Assembly: GCF_035621135.1 (NCBI RefSeq)
Contig: NZ_CP141728.1
Coordinates: 2,294,001 to 2,358,000 of the forward strand
Source of the DNA: Sinanaerobacter sp. ZZT-01
GTDB lineage: Bacteria; Bacillota; Clostridia; Peptostreptococcales; Anaerovoracaceae
DNA length: 64,000 nucleotides
Direction: 5' to 3'
This document shows positions 9,970-19,513 of this stretch, piece after piece. A program made the position numbers and the translations under genes. The notes beneath the pieces were generated by a model, which saw nothing but the letters and a program-made list of their open reading frames with translations, was not told the DNA's origin and did no database searches. How positions within the stretch are numbered: position 1 is the stretch's first letter; each line of letters starts with the position of its first letter.

Positions 9970-10722
9970 GTGAAAACTTTTACAGCAAGTTTACAGAATG
10001 AATTAAAAAAAGTAACAACGAGAAAAAAGTTTTTAGTGTTTTTTATAATAGAAATTATAATTTGTTTATTAAGTAGTTTTATTAGTTTGGCAGTCAGCAA
10101 GGCTTCTTCGGGAATGATTCCGATGTCTCTTGTTTTTTCGAATATGCCTATGGGAATGTTGTCCTTTTTTATTCAAATCTATATTCCGATTATTATTTTT
10201 ATGGCAACTTGTGATTTGTTTGCCGGAGAGGTGCATGATGGAACTATCCGTGCAACCTTTATGCGTCCGGTTAGCAGGTTTAAACAATTTTTCTCAAAAA
10301 TACTGGCAATTTTAATATTAGCAGCAGTATATTTAGGCGGGCTTCTTATAATTACAACAATAATAAAAACATTTACTGCCCATTCTGTAAGTGGATTGGG
10401 GGGCGATTTCTTGGCCTATTCCTTAGATTTACTTCCGTTAATTGTACTTATTTTATTTGCTGCGATGTTAAACCAATTTACAAGTAGTCCATCGCTTTCC
10501 ATCGTTATATGTGTTATTGCATATTTGGCATTCAGTATAACTGGAATTTTGATTCCAGTTATGAGCGGTTTGCTTTTTACGGGGTATCTGCAATGGCATA
10601 ATCTCTGGATTGGGATTACGATACCTTTTATGGCAATGGTAACGAAGATGGGTGTGTTGGTTGGATATGGGATGATTTTTGGATGTATTGGTTATTATTT
10701 ATTTGAAAGAAGAGAAGTATAA
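9970..10722 (+). CDS. ABC transporter permease (BcrB/ABC-2 type)
   Basis: Membrane protein of 250 residues with six hydrophobic helices, of the ABC-2/BcrB type. Its soluble turn near residues 83-105 (FAGEVHDGTIRATFMRPVSR) is the conserved coupling region of this family. GTG start with AGGAGG upstream. It overlaps the histidine kinase gene by one base, which ties transporter and sensor into one operon. It partners with the preceding ATPase. Confidence 0.83.
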   Translation: MKTFTASLQNELKKVTTRKKFLVFFIIEIIICLLSSFISLAVSKASSGMIPMSLVFSNMPMGMLSFFIQIYIPIIIFMATCDLFAGEVHDGTIRATFMRPVSRFKQFFSKILAILILAAVYLGGLLIITTIIKTFTAHSVSGLGGDFLAYSLDLLPLIVLILFAAMLNQFTSSPSLSIVICVIAYLAFSITGILIPVMSGLLFTGYLQWHNLWIGITIPFMAMVTKMGVLVGYGMIFGCIGYYLFERREV

Positions 10723-11864
10723 TGATGCGGTCAATCAAGGGACGTTTTATTAAAACAAACATAATGATGGTAATTATTTCAGCAGTATTGATATTTGTGG
10801 TGTCATTGCTGCTGTTATTTATTTTTTCATTGAGCCGGCCGGATGGTTTTGTTCACATTATTCAGGGATTTGAAGAAATTTTTCATGGTGATTTTCAAAG
10901 AAAGAATGAATTAACATTGTATTTATTTGCATGGTCTGTTCTAGTCGGAGGAATGGTATTATTAACTTGTATTATGCTGAGTATAAATCTTTCAAGAAGT
11001 GTATTGGCACCCATTCAAGAGCTTAGAGATGCGGCAATTAACATAGCTGAGGGTAATTTGGATTTTGAAGTGATGGCTTGTGAAGATCGTGAGTTAAATG
11101 CACTTTGTCAGTCATTTGATGAAATCCGTAAAAAATTAAAAACTTCTGCAGAGCAGCAGCATCAGAATAAAGAAGAGCGGAACATGCTTATGGCTAATCT
11201 TTCACATGATATGCGGACACCTGTAACCACAATAAAAGGTTATCTAGAAGGAATTAAGGATGGTGTAGCAGATACGCCGGAAAAGCAGTCAAGGTATTTA
11301 GATACGATTTATAGTAAAACCTTGATTCTGGAGCGTTTATTGGATAATATGACAGAGTATTCTGAGCTGGAGTTGGGGCGCATGCAATACGCGTTTGAAT
11401 ACGTCGATTTAACCGCTTACTTAAAGGATTTAGTCGAGGATTACAAAAGAGATATTGAATTGGCAGACCTGAAATTTGAATTCTCTCTATTAAATGAACC
11501 GCTGACGATTGTTGCGGACCGCAGTAAGCTAAAACGAGTATTAGACAATTTGATATCCAATGCAGTAAAATATAATAGAAAAAATGGAACGGTTTCTTTG
11601 ACGACAGAGACTGATCAAAAAGGTGCTTTGATCAAGATATCAGATTCGGGATGTGGCATTAAAAGTGATGACTTGAATAAGTTTTTTGACGGATTTTATA
11701 GAGGGGACGCTTCTCGAAGCAATATAAAAGGCAATGGGCTTGGACTTACAATCGCAAAACAGATCATTAATAGTCACAGAGGTAAAATATGGATGAAAAG
11801 TGAAAAGAATGTGGGCACAGATGTGTATATCTATTTACCATTGAGAAGAAGGGAGAACTTATGA
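10722..11864 (+). CDS. Sensor histidine kinase
   Basis: Membrane histidine kinase of 380 residues. Two transmembrane helices (about 13-37 and 63-88) flank a short extracytoplasmic loop, followed by a HAMP linker (about 89-141). The phosphoacceptor motif is NLSHDMRTP (His near 163), and the ATP-binding domain has the N box and GCGI/GNGLGL boxes. ATGATG start; it overlaps the response regulator by 4 bases. It probably senses envelope stress for the adjacent ABC transporter. Confidence 0.9.
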   Translation: MMRSIKGRFIKTNIMMVIISAVLIFVVSLLLLFIFSLSRPDGFVHIIQGFEEIFHGDFQRKNELTLYLFAWSVLVGGMVLLTCIMLSINLSRSVLAPIQELRDAAINIAEGNLDFEVMACEDRELNALCQSFDEIRKKLKTSAEQQHQNKEERNMLMANLSHDMRTPVTTIKGYLEGIKDGVADTPEKQSRYLDTIYSKTLILERLLDNMTEYSELELGRMQYAFEYVDLTAYLKDLVEDYKRDIELADLKFEFSLLNEPLTIVADRSKLKRVLDNLISNAVKYNRKNGTVSLTTETDQKGALIKISDSGCGIKSDDLNKFFDGFYRGDASRSNIKGNGLGLTIAKQIINSHRGKIWMKSEKNVGTDVYIYLPLRRRENL

Positions 11865-12547
11865 AAATATTAGTAATTGAGGATGATAAAAGCATAGCGG
11901 AATTGGAACGTGATTATCTGGAAATTAACGGTTATGAATGTGATGTCGCATATGATGGAACAAGCGGTTTTGAGATGGCAATGAGTAATGACTATGCATT
12001 GATCATCCTTGATGTGATGCTTCCGGGTATGGATGGATTTGAATTGTGCGTAAAGCTGCGAGAAAAAAAGAATACCCCAATTATATTTTTATCTGCAAAG
12101 AAAGATGACATTGATAAGATTCGAGGATTAGGTTTAGGTGCAGACGATTATATCACAAAGCCGTTCAGTCCGAATGAACTCATGGCTCGTGTCAAAAGCC
12201 ATATTTCAAGATATGAAAGATTGACTGGAAACGATGCGGAGCAAAATAGGGTTCTAAAGATTCGAGGCCTTGAAATTGATAAGGATGGCAGACGCGTATT
12301 TATAAATGGTGAAGAGAAGACAATGCCTGCAAAGGAATACGACCTGCTGTTATTTTTAGCGGAAAATCCGAATCGCGTTTTTTCAAAAGAACATATTTTT
12401 GACCGTATTTGGGGAATGGATGCATTGGGTGATGTTTCAACGGTTACGGTTCATATAAGACGTATCCGTGAAAAAATTGAATTAGATATGGACCATGTGC
12501 AGTATATTGAAACAGTATGGGGAGTCGGATATCGTTTTAAAGGATGA
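11861..12547 (+). CDS. OmpR/PhoB-family response regulator
   Basis: Response regulator of 228 residues: receiver domain with acidic pair EDD near 7-9, phosphoacceptor Asp in LDVMLPGMDG (about residue 51) and conserved Lys in ITKPF, then a winged-helix DNA-binding domain (about 125-226). Start overlaps the kinase stop (ATGA). Cognate partner of the preceding kinase. A terminator follows at 12624-12654. Confidence 0.92.
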   Translation: MKILVIEDDKSIAELERDYLEINGYECDVAYDGTSGFEMAMSNDYALIILDVMLPGMDGFELCVKLREKKNTPIIFLSAKKDDIDKIRGLGLGADDYITKPFSPNELMARVKSHISRYERLTGNDAEQNRVLKIRGLEIDKDGRRVFINGEEKTMPAKEYDLLLFLAENPNRVFSKEHIFDRIWGMDALGDVSTVTVHIRRIREKIELDMDHVQYIETVWGVGYRFKG

Positions 12548-12623
12548 TTACAGGCTGTATATGGGATGAATGCTCGAGGCTTATGTGAATTCTTTTACGA
12601 TAAAAATCAATCATATGTGTTAG

Positions 12624-12654
12624 GGGAGGACGGGCTAATTGTCTTCCCTTTTTT
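12624..12654 (+). terminator. Intrinsic terminator between the two two-component operons
   Basis: Stem arms 12624-12631 and 12641-12648 pair over 8 bases (one G-U) around a 9-base loop, followed directly by six T. It separates the first kinase/regulator operon from the second. Confidence 0.75.
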
Positions 12655-12694
12655 ACTGTTAAAATGGAATTGCTATAGGAGAAGGAGGTTCGTT

Positions 12695-13372
12695 ATGAAG
12701 CGATTGTTAATTGTCGAAGATGATCGTGATCTTAGCCGAGGTCTATGCCTCGCCTTAAAAGATCAAAAAATTCAAACTGTGCCATGTTTTGATTTGAAAT
12801 CTGCTCGTGAGCAGTTAGCTTGTGATGAAACAGAGCTAGTTTTATTGGATATCAACCTTCCAGATGGCAGTGGATTGGATCTTCTCCACGAGATAAAAAC
12901 TAGAGATAATCCCATTCCAGTAATCTTATTAACTGCGAATGATACCGAGATGGATGTAGTAATGGGATTGGAGCATGGTGCAGATGATTATATTACAAAG
13001 CCCTTCAGTCTTGCAATTCTTCGGGCGAGATTAAAAGCCCAGCTGCGCCACGGCGCAGATCATACATCAAAGATATTTGCGAGTTCACCTTATCGGTTTG
13101 ATTTTGAGAATATGAAATTTTTTAGTAAAGGCTCTGTAGTGGAATTGAGTAAAACGGAGCAAAGGCTCCTTCGTTTGCTGGTAGAAAATCGAGGTGCAAC
13201 AATAAGCCGTTCTGTTTTGCTGGATCGAATTTGGACGGATGGAGCAGAATTTGTGGATGAAAATGCACTTTCGGTAACCATTAAACGTCTAAGGGATAAG
13301 CTGGATGCATCACAATATATCAAAACAGTATATGGTTTGGGTTATGTATGGGTGGAAAAAGCAGATGATTGA
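12695..13372 (+). CDS. OmpR/PhoB-family response regulator (second)
   Basis: Response regulator of 225 residues starting at ATG 12695, which follows GAAGGAGG by 5 bases; the frame is open further upstream but that part crosses the terminator and lacks receiver-domain sequence. Receiver domain with EDDRD near residues 7-11, phosphoacceptor Asp in LLDINLPDGSG, Lys in ITKPF, then a winged-helix domain. It overlaps the next kinase gene by 8 bases. The pair probably controls the MacB/Bce-like transporter downstream. Confidence 0.9.
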   Translation: MKRLLIVEDDRDLSRGLCLALKDQKIQTVPCFDLKSAREQLACDETELVLLDINLPDGSGLDLLHEIKTRDNPIPVILLTANDTEMDVVMGLEHGADDYITKPFSLAILRARLKAQLRHGADHTSKIFASSPYRFDFENMKFFSKGSVVELSKTEQRLLRLLVENRGATISRSVLLDRIWTDGAEFVDENALSVTIKRLRDKLDASQYIKTVYGLGYVWVEKADD

Positions 13373-14282
13373 ATGGAATTTTACCTTATTTAGCGTTGTG
13401 TTTGCGGTTATTTCGCTATGTTGTATCATGGTGTTCTTTCAACATTATAAAATGAAAAAAATAATGAGAACACTCAACCAAATGTTGGATCGTACATTAA
13501 ATGGAAGTTTTACGGAAAATACTTTCGATGAAAGTTTGCTCTCCGCGGTAGAGAGCAGATTAAACCGGTATCTCAGCCTTTCAGTAATATCAGCACGCAA
13601 TTTAACTGCAGAAAAAGAAAAAATTAAGGAATTATTGGCTGATATTTCTCATCAGACGAAAACTCCGATTTCCAATATCCTGCTATATGCTCAACTATTA
13701 GAGGAACAAGAACTGCCGGAAGAAAGCAGAGACTGCGTTGCGGCATTGAGGGGACAAGCAGAAAAGATGAGCTTTTTAGTCAGTTCATTGGTGAAATTAT
13801 CACGACTAGAAACAGGAGTTTTTACACTGCATCCTGTTTTAAATGGAGTTACATCTATGCTGGAGGAAGTAAGCGAACAATTTATGCAAAGAGCAATCGA
13901 AAAAGAGATACGGCTGAGTGTGGACTTTGCAGATGCTTGTGCAGTATTTGATTTCAAATGGACGACAGAAGCGTTATGTAATCTGGTGGATAATGCCATT
14001 AAATATACGCCTGCGGGAGGGCAGATAGTTATTTCAGTCAAGGAATATGATTTGTTTTGTCGTATCGATGTGGCGGATAACGGAATCGGAATTTCAGAAG
14101 AGGAGCAGGCAAGAATCTTTTTACGCTTTTACCGTTCTCAGTCTGTCAGCGAGCAGGAAGGAGTAGGAATTGGTTTGTACTTGACACGCCAAATTCTAAT
14201 GGGGCAGGGAGGATATATTAAAGTGGCGTCCTCTTTGGAAAATGGGTCCGTATTTTCAATGTTTTTGCCTCGGGAGTCTTAA
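13365..14282 (+). CDS. Sensor histidine kinase (second, short input region)
   Basis: Histidine kinase of 305 residues from ATG 13365, which overlaps the regulator stop. One clear transmembrane helix near residues 4-27 and almost no extracytoplasmic loop, so it may sense through the membrane or through its transporter, as BceS-type kinases do. Phosphoacceptor motif DISHQTKTP, then an ATPase domain with NLVDNAIKYTP and DNGIGI boxes. The downstream ABC genes are its likely target and partner. Confidence 0.88.
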   Translation: MIEWNFTLFSVVFAVISLCCIMVFFQHYKMKKIMRTLNQMLDRTLNGSFTENTFDESLLSAVESRLNRYLSLSVISARNLTAEKEKIKELLADISHQTKTPISNILLYAQLLEEQELPEESRDCVAALRGQAEKMSFLVSSLVKLSRLETGVFTLHPVLNGVTSMLEEVSEQFMQRAIEKEIRLSVDFADACAVFDFKWTTEALCNLVDNAIKYTPAGGQIVISVKEYDLFCRIDVADNGIGISEEEQARIFLRFYRSQSVSEQEGVGIGLYLTRQILMGQGGYIKVASSLENGSVFSMFLPRES

Positions 14283-14398
14283 ATTCTTACAAAACTGTTA
14301 GAATTGCTTACTCATAGGAAAGAATCTGGAAAGAAACATATGGTAAAGTTTCTATGATAATGACACATACAGACTTTATGTTTTTGGAGGTATTTTTA

Positions 14399-15064
14399 AT
14401 GATTTTGCAGACACATGATTTAAAAAAGGTTTACGGTACTGGGGAAAATGCCGTTCACGCTCTTGCAGGCGTTAATCTGCAGGTAGAAAAAGGAGAATTT
14501 TCGGCAATTGTTGGTACATCTGGCAGCGGTAAAAGCACTCTTTTGCATATGCTGGGCGGGCTGGATCGTCCGACTTGCGGCACGGTAGAGGTAGATGGTA
14601 AAGATATTTTTTCACTGAAAGACGAGGAATTGACGATCTTCCGCCGACGTAAAATTGGTTTTGTATTCCAAAATTATAATCTGGTTCCGGTTCTCAACGT
14701 TTACGAAAATATCGTCTTGCCCATTCAATTGGATGGCAATGCACCGGATTCCGATTATGTAGACAGTATCATTGAAACGCTGGGGCTGCATTCTAAACTG
14801 CAAAACCTGCCCAATAATCTTTCTGGAGGACAACAACAACGGGTTGCTATTGCACGTGCGCTGGCTGCAAAGCCAGCTATTATTTTAGCAGATGAACCAA
14901 CTGGAAATTTAGATTCCAAAACCAGCCAAGATGTGTTGGGACTTTTAAAGGTAACAAGTCAAAAATTTATTCAAACCATTGTGATGATTACGCACAACGA
15001 GGAAATTGCTCAATTAGCCGACCGCATTGTCCGTATCGAAGACGGATTGATCGTTACTCGATAA
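14399..15064 (+). CDS. ABC transporter ATP-binding protein (MacB/BceA/LolD type)
   Basis: ABC ATPase of 221 residues. ATG 14399 has TTGGAGG eight bases upstream; the earlier in-frame ATGs lack one. Walker [11 protein letters not shown]-loop [12 protein letters not shown], signature LSGGQQQR, Walker [13 protein letters not shown] and switch MITHNEE are all intact. It partners with the FtsX-like permease starting 12 bases downstream, which is frameshifted here. Likely role: antimicrobial peptide defence or envelope remodelling, inferred from the adjacent two-component genes. Confidence 0.9.
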   Translation: MILQTHDLKKVYGTGENAVHALAGVNLQVEKGEFSAIVGTSGSGKSTLLHMLGGLDRPTCGTVEVDGKDIFSLKDEELTIFRRRKIGFVFQNYNLVPVLNVYENIVLPIQLDGNAPDSDYVDSIIETLGLHSKLQNLPNNLSGGQQQRVAIARALAAKPAIILADEPTGNLDSKTSQDVLGLLKVTSQKFIQTIVMITHNEEIAQLADRIVRIEDGLIVTR

Positions 15065-15076
15065 GGAGGTGTAATC

Positions 15077-17729
15077 ATGAATATAGCAAATCAAAAATGC
15101 ATTTATCGATTAAGTCTAAAAAGTATAAAAGCAGCGAGAACAAGAAATATAATAGCAATTGTTGCTATCGCGCTTACGACTGTACTATTTACCTCTTTAT
15201 TCACGGTGGCGTTCTCCATCAATCGTTCGATTGAGGAAGCCAATTTCCGTCAATGTGGCGGCTGGAGCCATGGTTCGTTCAAATATCTGACGGAAGGGCA
15301 GTATAATGAATTAAAAACGGATCCTCTTATTAAAGAGTATGGCTTACGGCGCTTCCTGGGTATGCCCGATAATGCGCCGTTTAATAAATCACACGTTGAG
15401 GTGGGATACAGTGATGCAAAGCAGGCGCATTGGATGTATTGCGATCCTGTCGAAGGCCGCTTGCCCGCTGAAGGCACAAATGAAGCCGCTACGGATACCC
15501 GTGTACTTGAATTGTTGGGCGTGGAGCCTGTGTTGGGTAATGAATTTTCTTTGAGCTTTGATGTGGATGGAACGAATGTTACTAAAACGTTTACTCTTTG
15601 CGGATGGTGGGAATATGATTCGGCAATTGTTGCCAGCCATGTGCTGGTTCCCAGCAGCCGCGCACAGGGCATTTACAATGAGGTCGGCATTGGAAGCGGC
15701 ATTGGAAAGGATGAAATGACCGGCGCCTGGAACATGGATGTGATGGTGGGCAACTCTTTGCATATTGAACGAGATATGGATAAAATTTTAGAAAACCACG
15801 GGTATCAAAGAAAAAACCAGTCTGCAGGGAGTGACTACGTAGCAATCGGTGTCAATTGGGCCTATACGGGTTCGCAGCTTTCAGATCATATCGATCCGAT
15901 AACGACGGCTGCCATTATAGGACTGCTTTTGGTTATCGTCTTTACCGGTTATCTTATTATTTATAATGTATTTCAGATATCCGTCTCAAATGATATTCGT
16001 TTCTATGGATTGCTTAAGACAATAGGGACGGCAGCTGCGGCGTATTATTCGGCACCAGGCATTATTGTTGTCATTAGCCGGTATTCCCCTAGGATTACTG
16101 CTTGGTTATGGTATTGGCGTTAAATTGACTCCGGTGATACTGTTGCAGCTTAACGGCGTAGTGCAAGATACAGTATCGACAAATCCGCTAGTTTTTGTAG
16201 GCGCAGCACTCTTTTCTTTGTTGACGGTATTGCTGTCTTGCCACAGACCCGGGCGAATGGCGGCAAGGGTCTCTCCCGTGGAAGCGACACGCTATACCGA
16301 GGGCTCAGATAAAAAAAAGACAACACGTAGGGCACAATCTGGTGCATCCCTGCCTAAAATGGCATGGGCTAATTTAGGGCGCAGCCACAGCAAAACAATC
16401 GTAACGGTGATTTCTTTGTCTCTGGCAGTCGTATTACTTAATATGACGGTGACTTTTACCAATGGATTTGATATGGATAAATATCTAGCGAAGATGGCCT
16501 CCGATTTTATTGTAGCAGATGCAAACTACTTTGAAGTGGGAAATAGTTGGAATAAAGATTACGCATTATCCGAAGATGTACTATCCACACTGGAATCACA
16601 ACCCGGAATAGAAGTCGGCGGACGAGTTTACGGGAAATGTAGCTACGTGGAGGAATTTATCACCGAGGAATATTACCGTGCAATGTATGGCGCATGGAAT
16701 GACAAGGAAACTTTAGATCAAGTGATTGCTTACACGGAGAAGGATGAAGGCGGATTGCTCACCGAACAGGCACAGCTTTATGGTATGGAGAATTATGCTA
16801 TCAATAAACTCCGGCTATTAGAGGGAGACTTGTCCAAGCTCAGCGAGCCGGGCGGCCGGTACGTTGCCGCTATATGCAGCGAAGATGATTATGGAAATCC
16901 GGACTTAGACTCTCATTGGGCGAAACTTGGCGACACGGTTAAGCTACGCTTTGTGACGGAATACGAATATTATGACCCAGATACGGGAGCAATTCTTGAC
17001 CTCGATAACATACCAGACGATCAAGTAAGGCAGCGCCGGGCAAAAACTTATCAGGATATTGAATTTGAAGTAGTGGCTCTGGTTTGTATACCTCACTCTC
17101 TCAGCTACCGTTATTATGGAACGGATGAGTTTGTGATGAATGACCAAACGTTCATAAAGGATACCGCTACCAATTCGGTGATGTATTATGCTTGCGATAC
17201 AAAGGAGGAGAGCACGGCGGACATGGAAACTTTTCTATCCGATTTTACAGAAAAAGAACACACTCAGCTTGACTATGAGAGCAAGGCAAGCTACGCTGAA
17301 GAATTTGATTCCTTCCGCAATATGTTCTTGATACTTGGCAGTGTACTAAGTTTTATTGTCGGACTTGTTGGAATTCTTAATTTCCTTAATGCGATTTTAA
17401 CAGGCATTTTGACTAGAAGGAGAGAATTTGCAGTGCTTCAGTCGATTGGAATGACAGGAAGACAACTGAAGAAAATGTTGATATGGGAAGGCCTTTATTA
17501 CGCATTCGGTGCAGTGCTGGTATCGTTGGTGCTTGGTATTGCATCCGGACCACTATTGTCCAATGTACTGAGCACTATGTTCTGGTTCTTTACTTATCGA
17601 TTTACGCTTCTGCCAATACTCTGCATTGCTCCAATTTTTGTTATACTTGGAGTTGTACTTCCTCTTATCATTTATCGTGCCGTTTCCAAGAACTCCATTG
17701 TTGAGCGCTTGAGAGAAACGGAATCGTAA
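15077..17729 (+). pseudogene. FtsX-like ABC permease, frameshifted
   Basis: Two overlapping frames (15077-16123 and the frame ending at 17729) together make one MacB/Bce-type permease of about 880 residues: N-terminal helix, large extracytoplasmic domain, FtsX domain, a second large loop, and a C-terminal FtsX domain. The first frame runs well to KTIGT and then turns to non-family sequence. The other frame resumes as QLRRIIRHQALLLSLAG directly after base 16030. Relatives normally have about three residues between those points, so eight bases appear to be missing. Either a real inactivating deletion or an assembly error; the ATPase next to it is intact. Confidence 0.78.
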
Positions 17730-17788
17730 GAGAAAACCGTATACTTTTCCAGTTTATACACATACTACCTCTGATGGGAGGGATTGAT

Positions 17789-17938
17789 ATGGATTTAGGA
17801 AATTTAACTTCAAAGGAAATTGGACAAATCATGTCAAAAGGACTTTTGAGAGCGGTACAAGAAGGTGACCTCAGCTCTATTTCCGATGAAGAAAAGCAAA
17901 AAATTATTGACTCAAATGTGAATACGAATATGGAATAG
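17789..17938 (+). CDS. Small hypothetical protein (49 aa)
   Basis: A 49-residue reading frame with a good ribosome-binding site (GGGAGG, 7 bases before ATG 17789) and a strong intrinsic terminator just after it. The protein is hydrophilic and acidic, with a predicted amphipathic helix in residues 8-25; no cysteines or membrane segment. I do not recognise it. It ends in TAG, and the next in-frame stop lies within the terminator hairpin. Confidence 0.6.
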   Translation: MDLGNLTSKEIGQIMSKGLLRAVQEGDLSSISDEEKQKIIDSNVNTNME

Positions 17939-17962
17939 AAATATTCATCAGAGCCTTTAAAG

Positions 17963-17999
17963 GGCCATCCGTGAAGTTGCGCTACGGATGGCCTTTTTC
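17963..17999 (+). terminator. Intrinsic terminator
   Basis: Arms 17963-17972 and 17984-17993 are perfect 10-base complements around an 11-base loop, followed by TTTTTCT. It ends the transcript of the 49-residue gene, and its A-rich upstream side may also serve the convergent gene at 18000. Confidence 0.85.
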
Positions 18000-18578
18000 T
18001 TATCTTTTTTTAATATTATTTACAGTAGCACTCGCAAAAATTTCTTCAGCTGGAAGGAGGCTGTCGGTTTCACTTGGCCTTAAGCGGAAAGACTGTGTTG
18101 TTGTTATACCAGGGAAAATAGGAATATCATAGACAATAACTTCATAGTATCCGGGAGCTTGTGCACTTAAATTCCATATTGTGTAGGGCACTGGATAAGA
18201 AGGTGTTTGCGAGAGCTCTTCACTTCGAGTTGGCAGAGGGATGAGGGGAACTCTACCATTTTCATCTGTAAAAGCAACTTGAGACATAAAAAAATTATTA
18301 CCAAGAGGTTTGCTGATGGTAAGCTTTGTGTTTGGAATGGGCGCTCCATCCAATTCAGAAGCCACGTCAATTTTTAGATATCCTACATTAACTTCGTTCT
18401 CTATGTATTGACGATAGATATTACTAATGTATTGGAATATGGGTATTAAACCTGGCTTATTTTCAGGGTTTGGTTCACCTGGAAGGATTAAAGGAGAGCT
18501 TTCAGATGGTAACGGGATACTTGGCATGGGGTCTTGTGCTTTCACAGCAAAATTTAATTCTGATTCATCATAAAACAT
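18000..18578 (-). CDS. Carboxypeptidase-regulatory-like/Ig-like domain protein, probably spore-associated
   Basis: Protein of 192 residues without a signal peptide. Residues 1-60 are Pro-rich and likely disordered. Residues about 65-175 form a beta-sandwich-like unit with GYLKIDV, the FTDENGRVPLIPLP turn and PGYYEVIVYDIPIFPGITTTQ near the end. This pattern is reminiscent of the N-terminal module of clostridial spore cortex-lytic and peptidoglycan-binding proteins, here without any catalytic or binding domain. Function unknown. The resemblance is from memory of the family and not from a search. Confidence 0.6.
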   Translation of the reverse strand: MFYDESELNFAVKAQDPMPSIPLPSESSPLILPGEPNPENKPGLIPIFQYISNIYRQYIENEVNVGYLKIDVASELDGAPIPNTKLTISKPLGNNFFMSQVAFTDENGRVPLIPLPTRSEELSQTPSYPVPYTIWNLSAQAPGYYEVIVYDIPIFPGITTTQSFRLRPSETDSLLPAEEIFASATVNNIKKR

Positions 18579-18721
18579 TTACAGTACTCCTTATATCAAG
18601 CATTGAATCAATTATTAATATGTATATGATTGAAACTGAAAATGGTGTTTTTCTGCGAAAATATAGATGAAAAATTCATAGGTAATTGTTTGGATAATTT
18701 CGGAATGCGCTTTGGCTCAAA

Positions 18722-18886
18722 CTATGAGCTCTTATTCTTTTCGTGATAAATATATGCTAAAATAATGGCACAGATTAAACTAGTACAGTGTGAAATGAAA
18801 AATAAATCAGATGGCAGAAAAGCAATCATAAAATAATTCAATATTGAGATTAATAAATAAGCCATTATAAAAATAAAAAATGTCAT
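18722..18886 (-). CDS. Small membrane protein (54 aa)
   Basis: A 54-residue frame whose ATG follows ACGGAGG with a seven-base spacer. The protein is almost entirely two hydrophobic helices (about residues 2-24 and 28-47) with a short Pro-Ser-Asp turn and a charged C-terminus HEKNKSS. Such small two-helix proteins are common in clostridia and their function is not known. It ends in TAG. Isolated: neither neighbour overlaps it. Confidence 0.55.
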   Translation of the reverse strand: MTFFIFIMAYLLISILNYFMIAFLPSDLFFISHCTSLICAIILAYIYHEKNKSS

Positions 18887-19060
18887 AGCATTTCCTCCGT
18901 AATGATAGATAGAAATTCGAATTTGATTTTTTCTATTTGGTAATTGTAAATATTGAGTTGTATTTCGTGTTGCATTTGTTTGTAAATATCAATAATTTAT
19001 GCAACATATTACAATTTTTTATTAAATATTTCGAAATATAAAATCAACGCAACCGTTGAA

Positions 19061-19095
19061 AATAAAAGAGAACCGCTGTTTTCAACGGCTCTCTT
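19061..19095 (-). terminator. Terminator of the tRNA operon
   Basis: Read on the - strand, arms 19084-19095 and 19066-19077 pair over about 12 bases (two G-U) with a loop of six, then TTTTATTTT follows. A competing hairpin is possible between 19079-19088 and 19053-19062 (10 perfect bases). Confidence 0.75.
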
Positions 19096-19097
19096 GA

Positions 19098-19173
19098 TGG
19101 TGAGGCATGAGGGACTCGAACCCCCAACCTGCAGATTCGAAGTCTGAGACTCTATCCATTGAGCTAATGCCCC
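19098..19173 (-). tRNA. tRNA-Arg (anticodon TCG)
   Basis: Full cloverleaf of 76 bases including encoded CCA. The acceptor stem pairs 7 of 7 (one G-U), the D-arm has the usual AGCTCAATGGATAGAG, the anticodon loop is CTTCGAA, and the T-loop is TTCGAGT. The anticodon TCG reads CGA codons. The outermost anticodon-stem pair (27-43) is mismatched. Confidence 0.92.
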
Positions 19174-19186
19174 AAGTTGTTTCATT

Positions 19187-19263
19187 TGGTGGGCAGTATT
19201 GGACTCGAACCAACGGCCTCTTGCTTGTCGAGCAAGCGCTCTAACCAGCTGAGCTAACCGCCC
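19187..19263 (-). tRNA. tRNA-Val (anticodon GAC), with C at position 33
   Basis: Cloverleaf of 77 bases with encoded CCA: acceptor stem 7 of 7 (one G-T), D-arm GCTC/GAGC, T-loop TTCGAGT. The anticodon stem CTTGC/GCAAG encloses TCGACAA, giving anticodon GAC for valine. Position 33, almost always U, is C here. Transcribed together with tRNA-Arg from the promoter at 19276-19303. Confidence 0.87.
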
Positions 19264-19275
19264 ACAACTTTTACT

Positions 19276-19303
19276 ATTATAGCAGATTTATGAAAAAAAT
19301 CAA
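19276..19303 (-). promoter_or_regulatory. Sigma-A promoter of the tRNA operon
   Basis: On the - strand: -35 TTGATT (19298-19303), spacer of 16, -10 TATAAT (19276-19281), ending 12 bases before tRNA-Val. Confidence 0.7.
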
Positions 19304-19513
19304 CATTAAATATTGATTAGAGTATAATTTTTATTCTATTTTAGACGAAATAAAATACGGAATATACGTAGAAAGAAATGGGGAAAAATGAGGCGCATAG
19401 ATGCTCTTAAAACAAAAATAATAATTCGATTTGTCCTAATTATTATTTAGAAAATTATAAATTGATTGAAAATAGGTACTAATGTCTGTTAACATGGTTG
19501 AGAGGTGAGTGCG

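Noticed and set aside
12566-12694. N-terminal extension of the second response regulator
   Set aside because: It crosses a terminator and lacks receiver-domain sequence; ATG 12695 has a strong site.
15250-15845. Long opposite-strand frames inside the permease
   Set aside because: Shadows of the real gene; no family pattern and no ribosome-binding sites.
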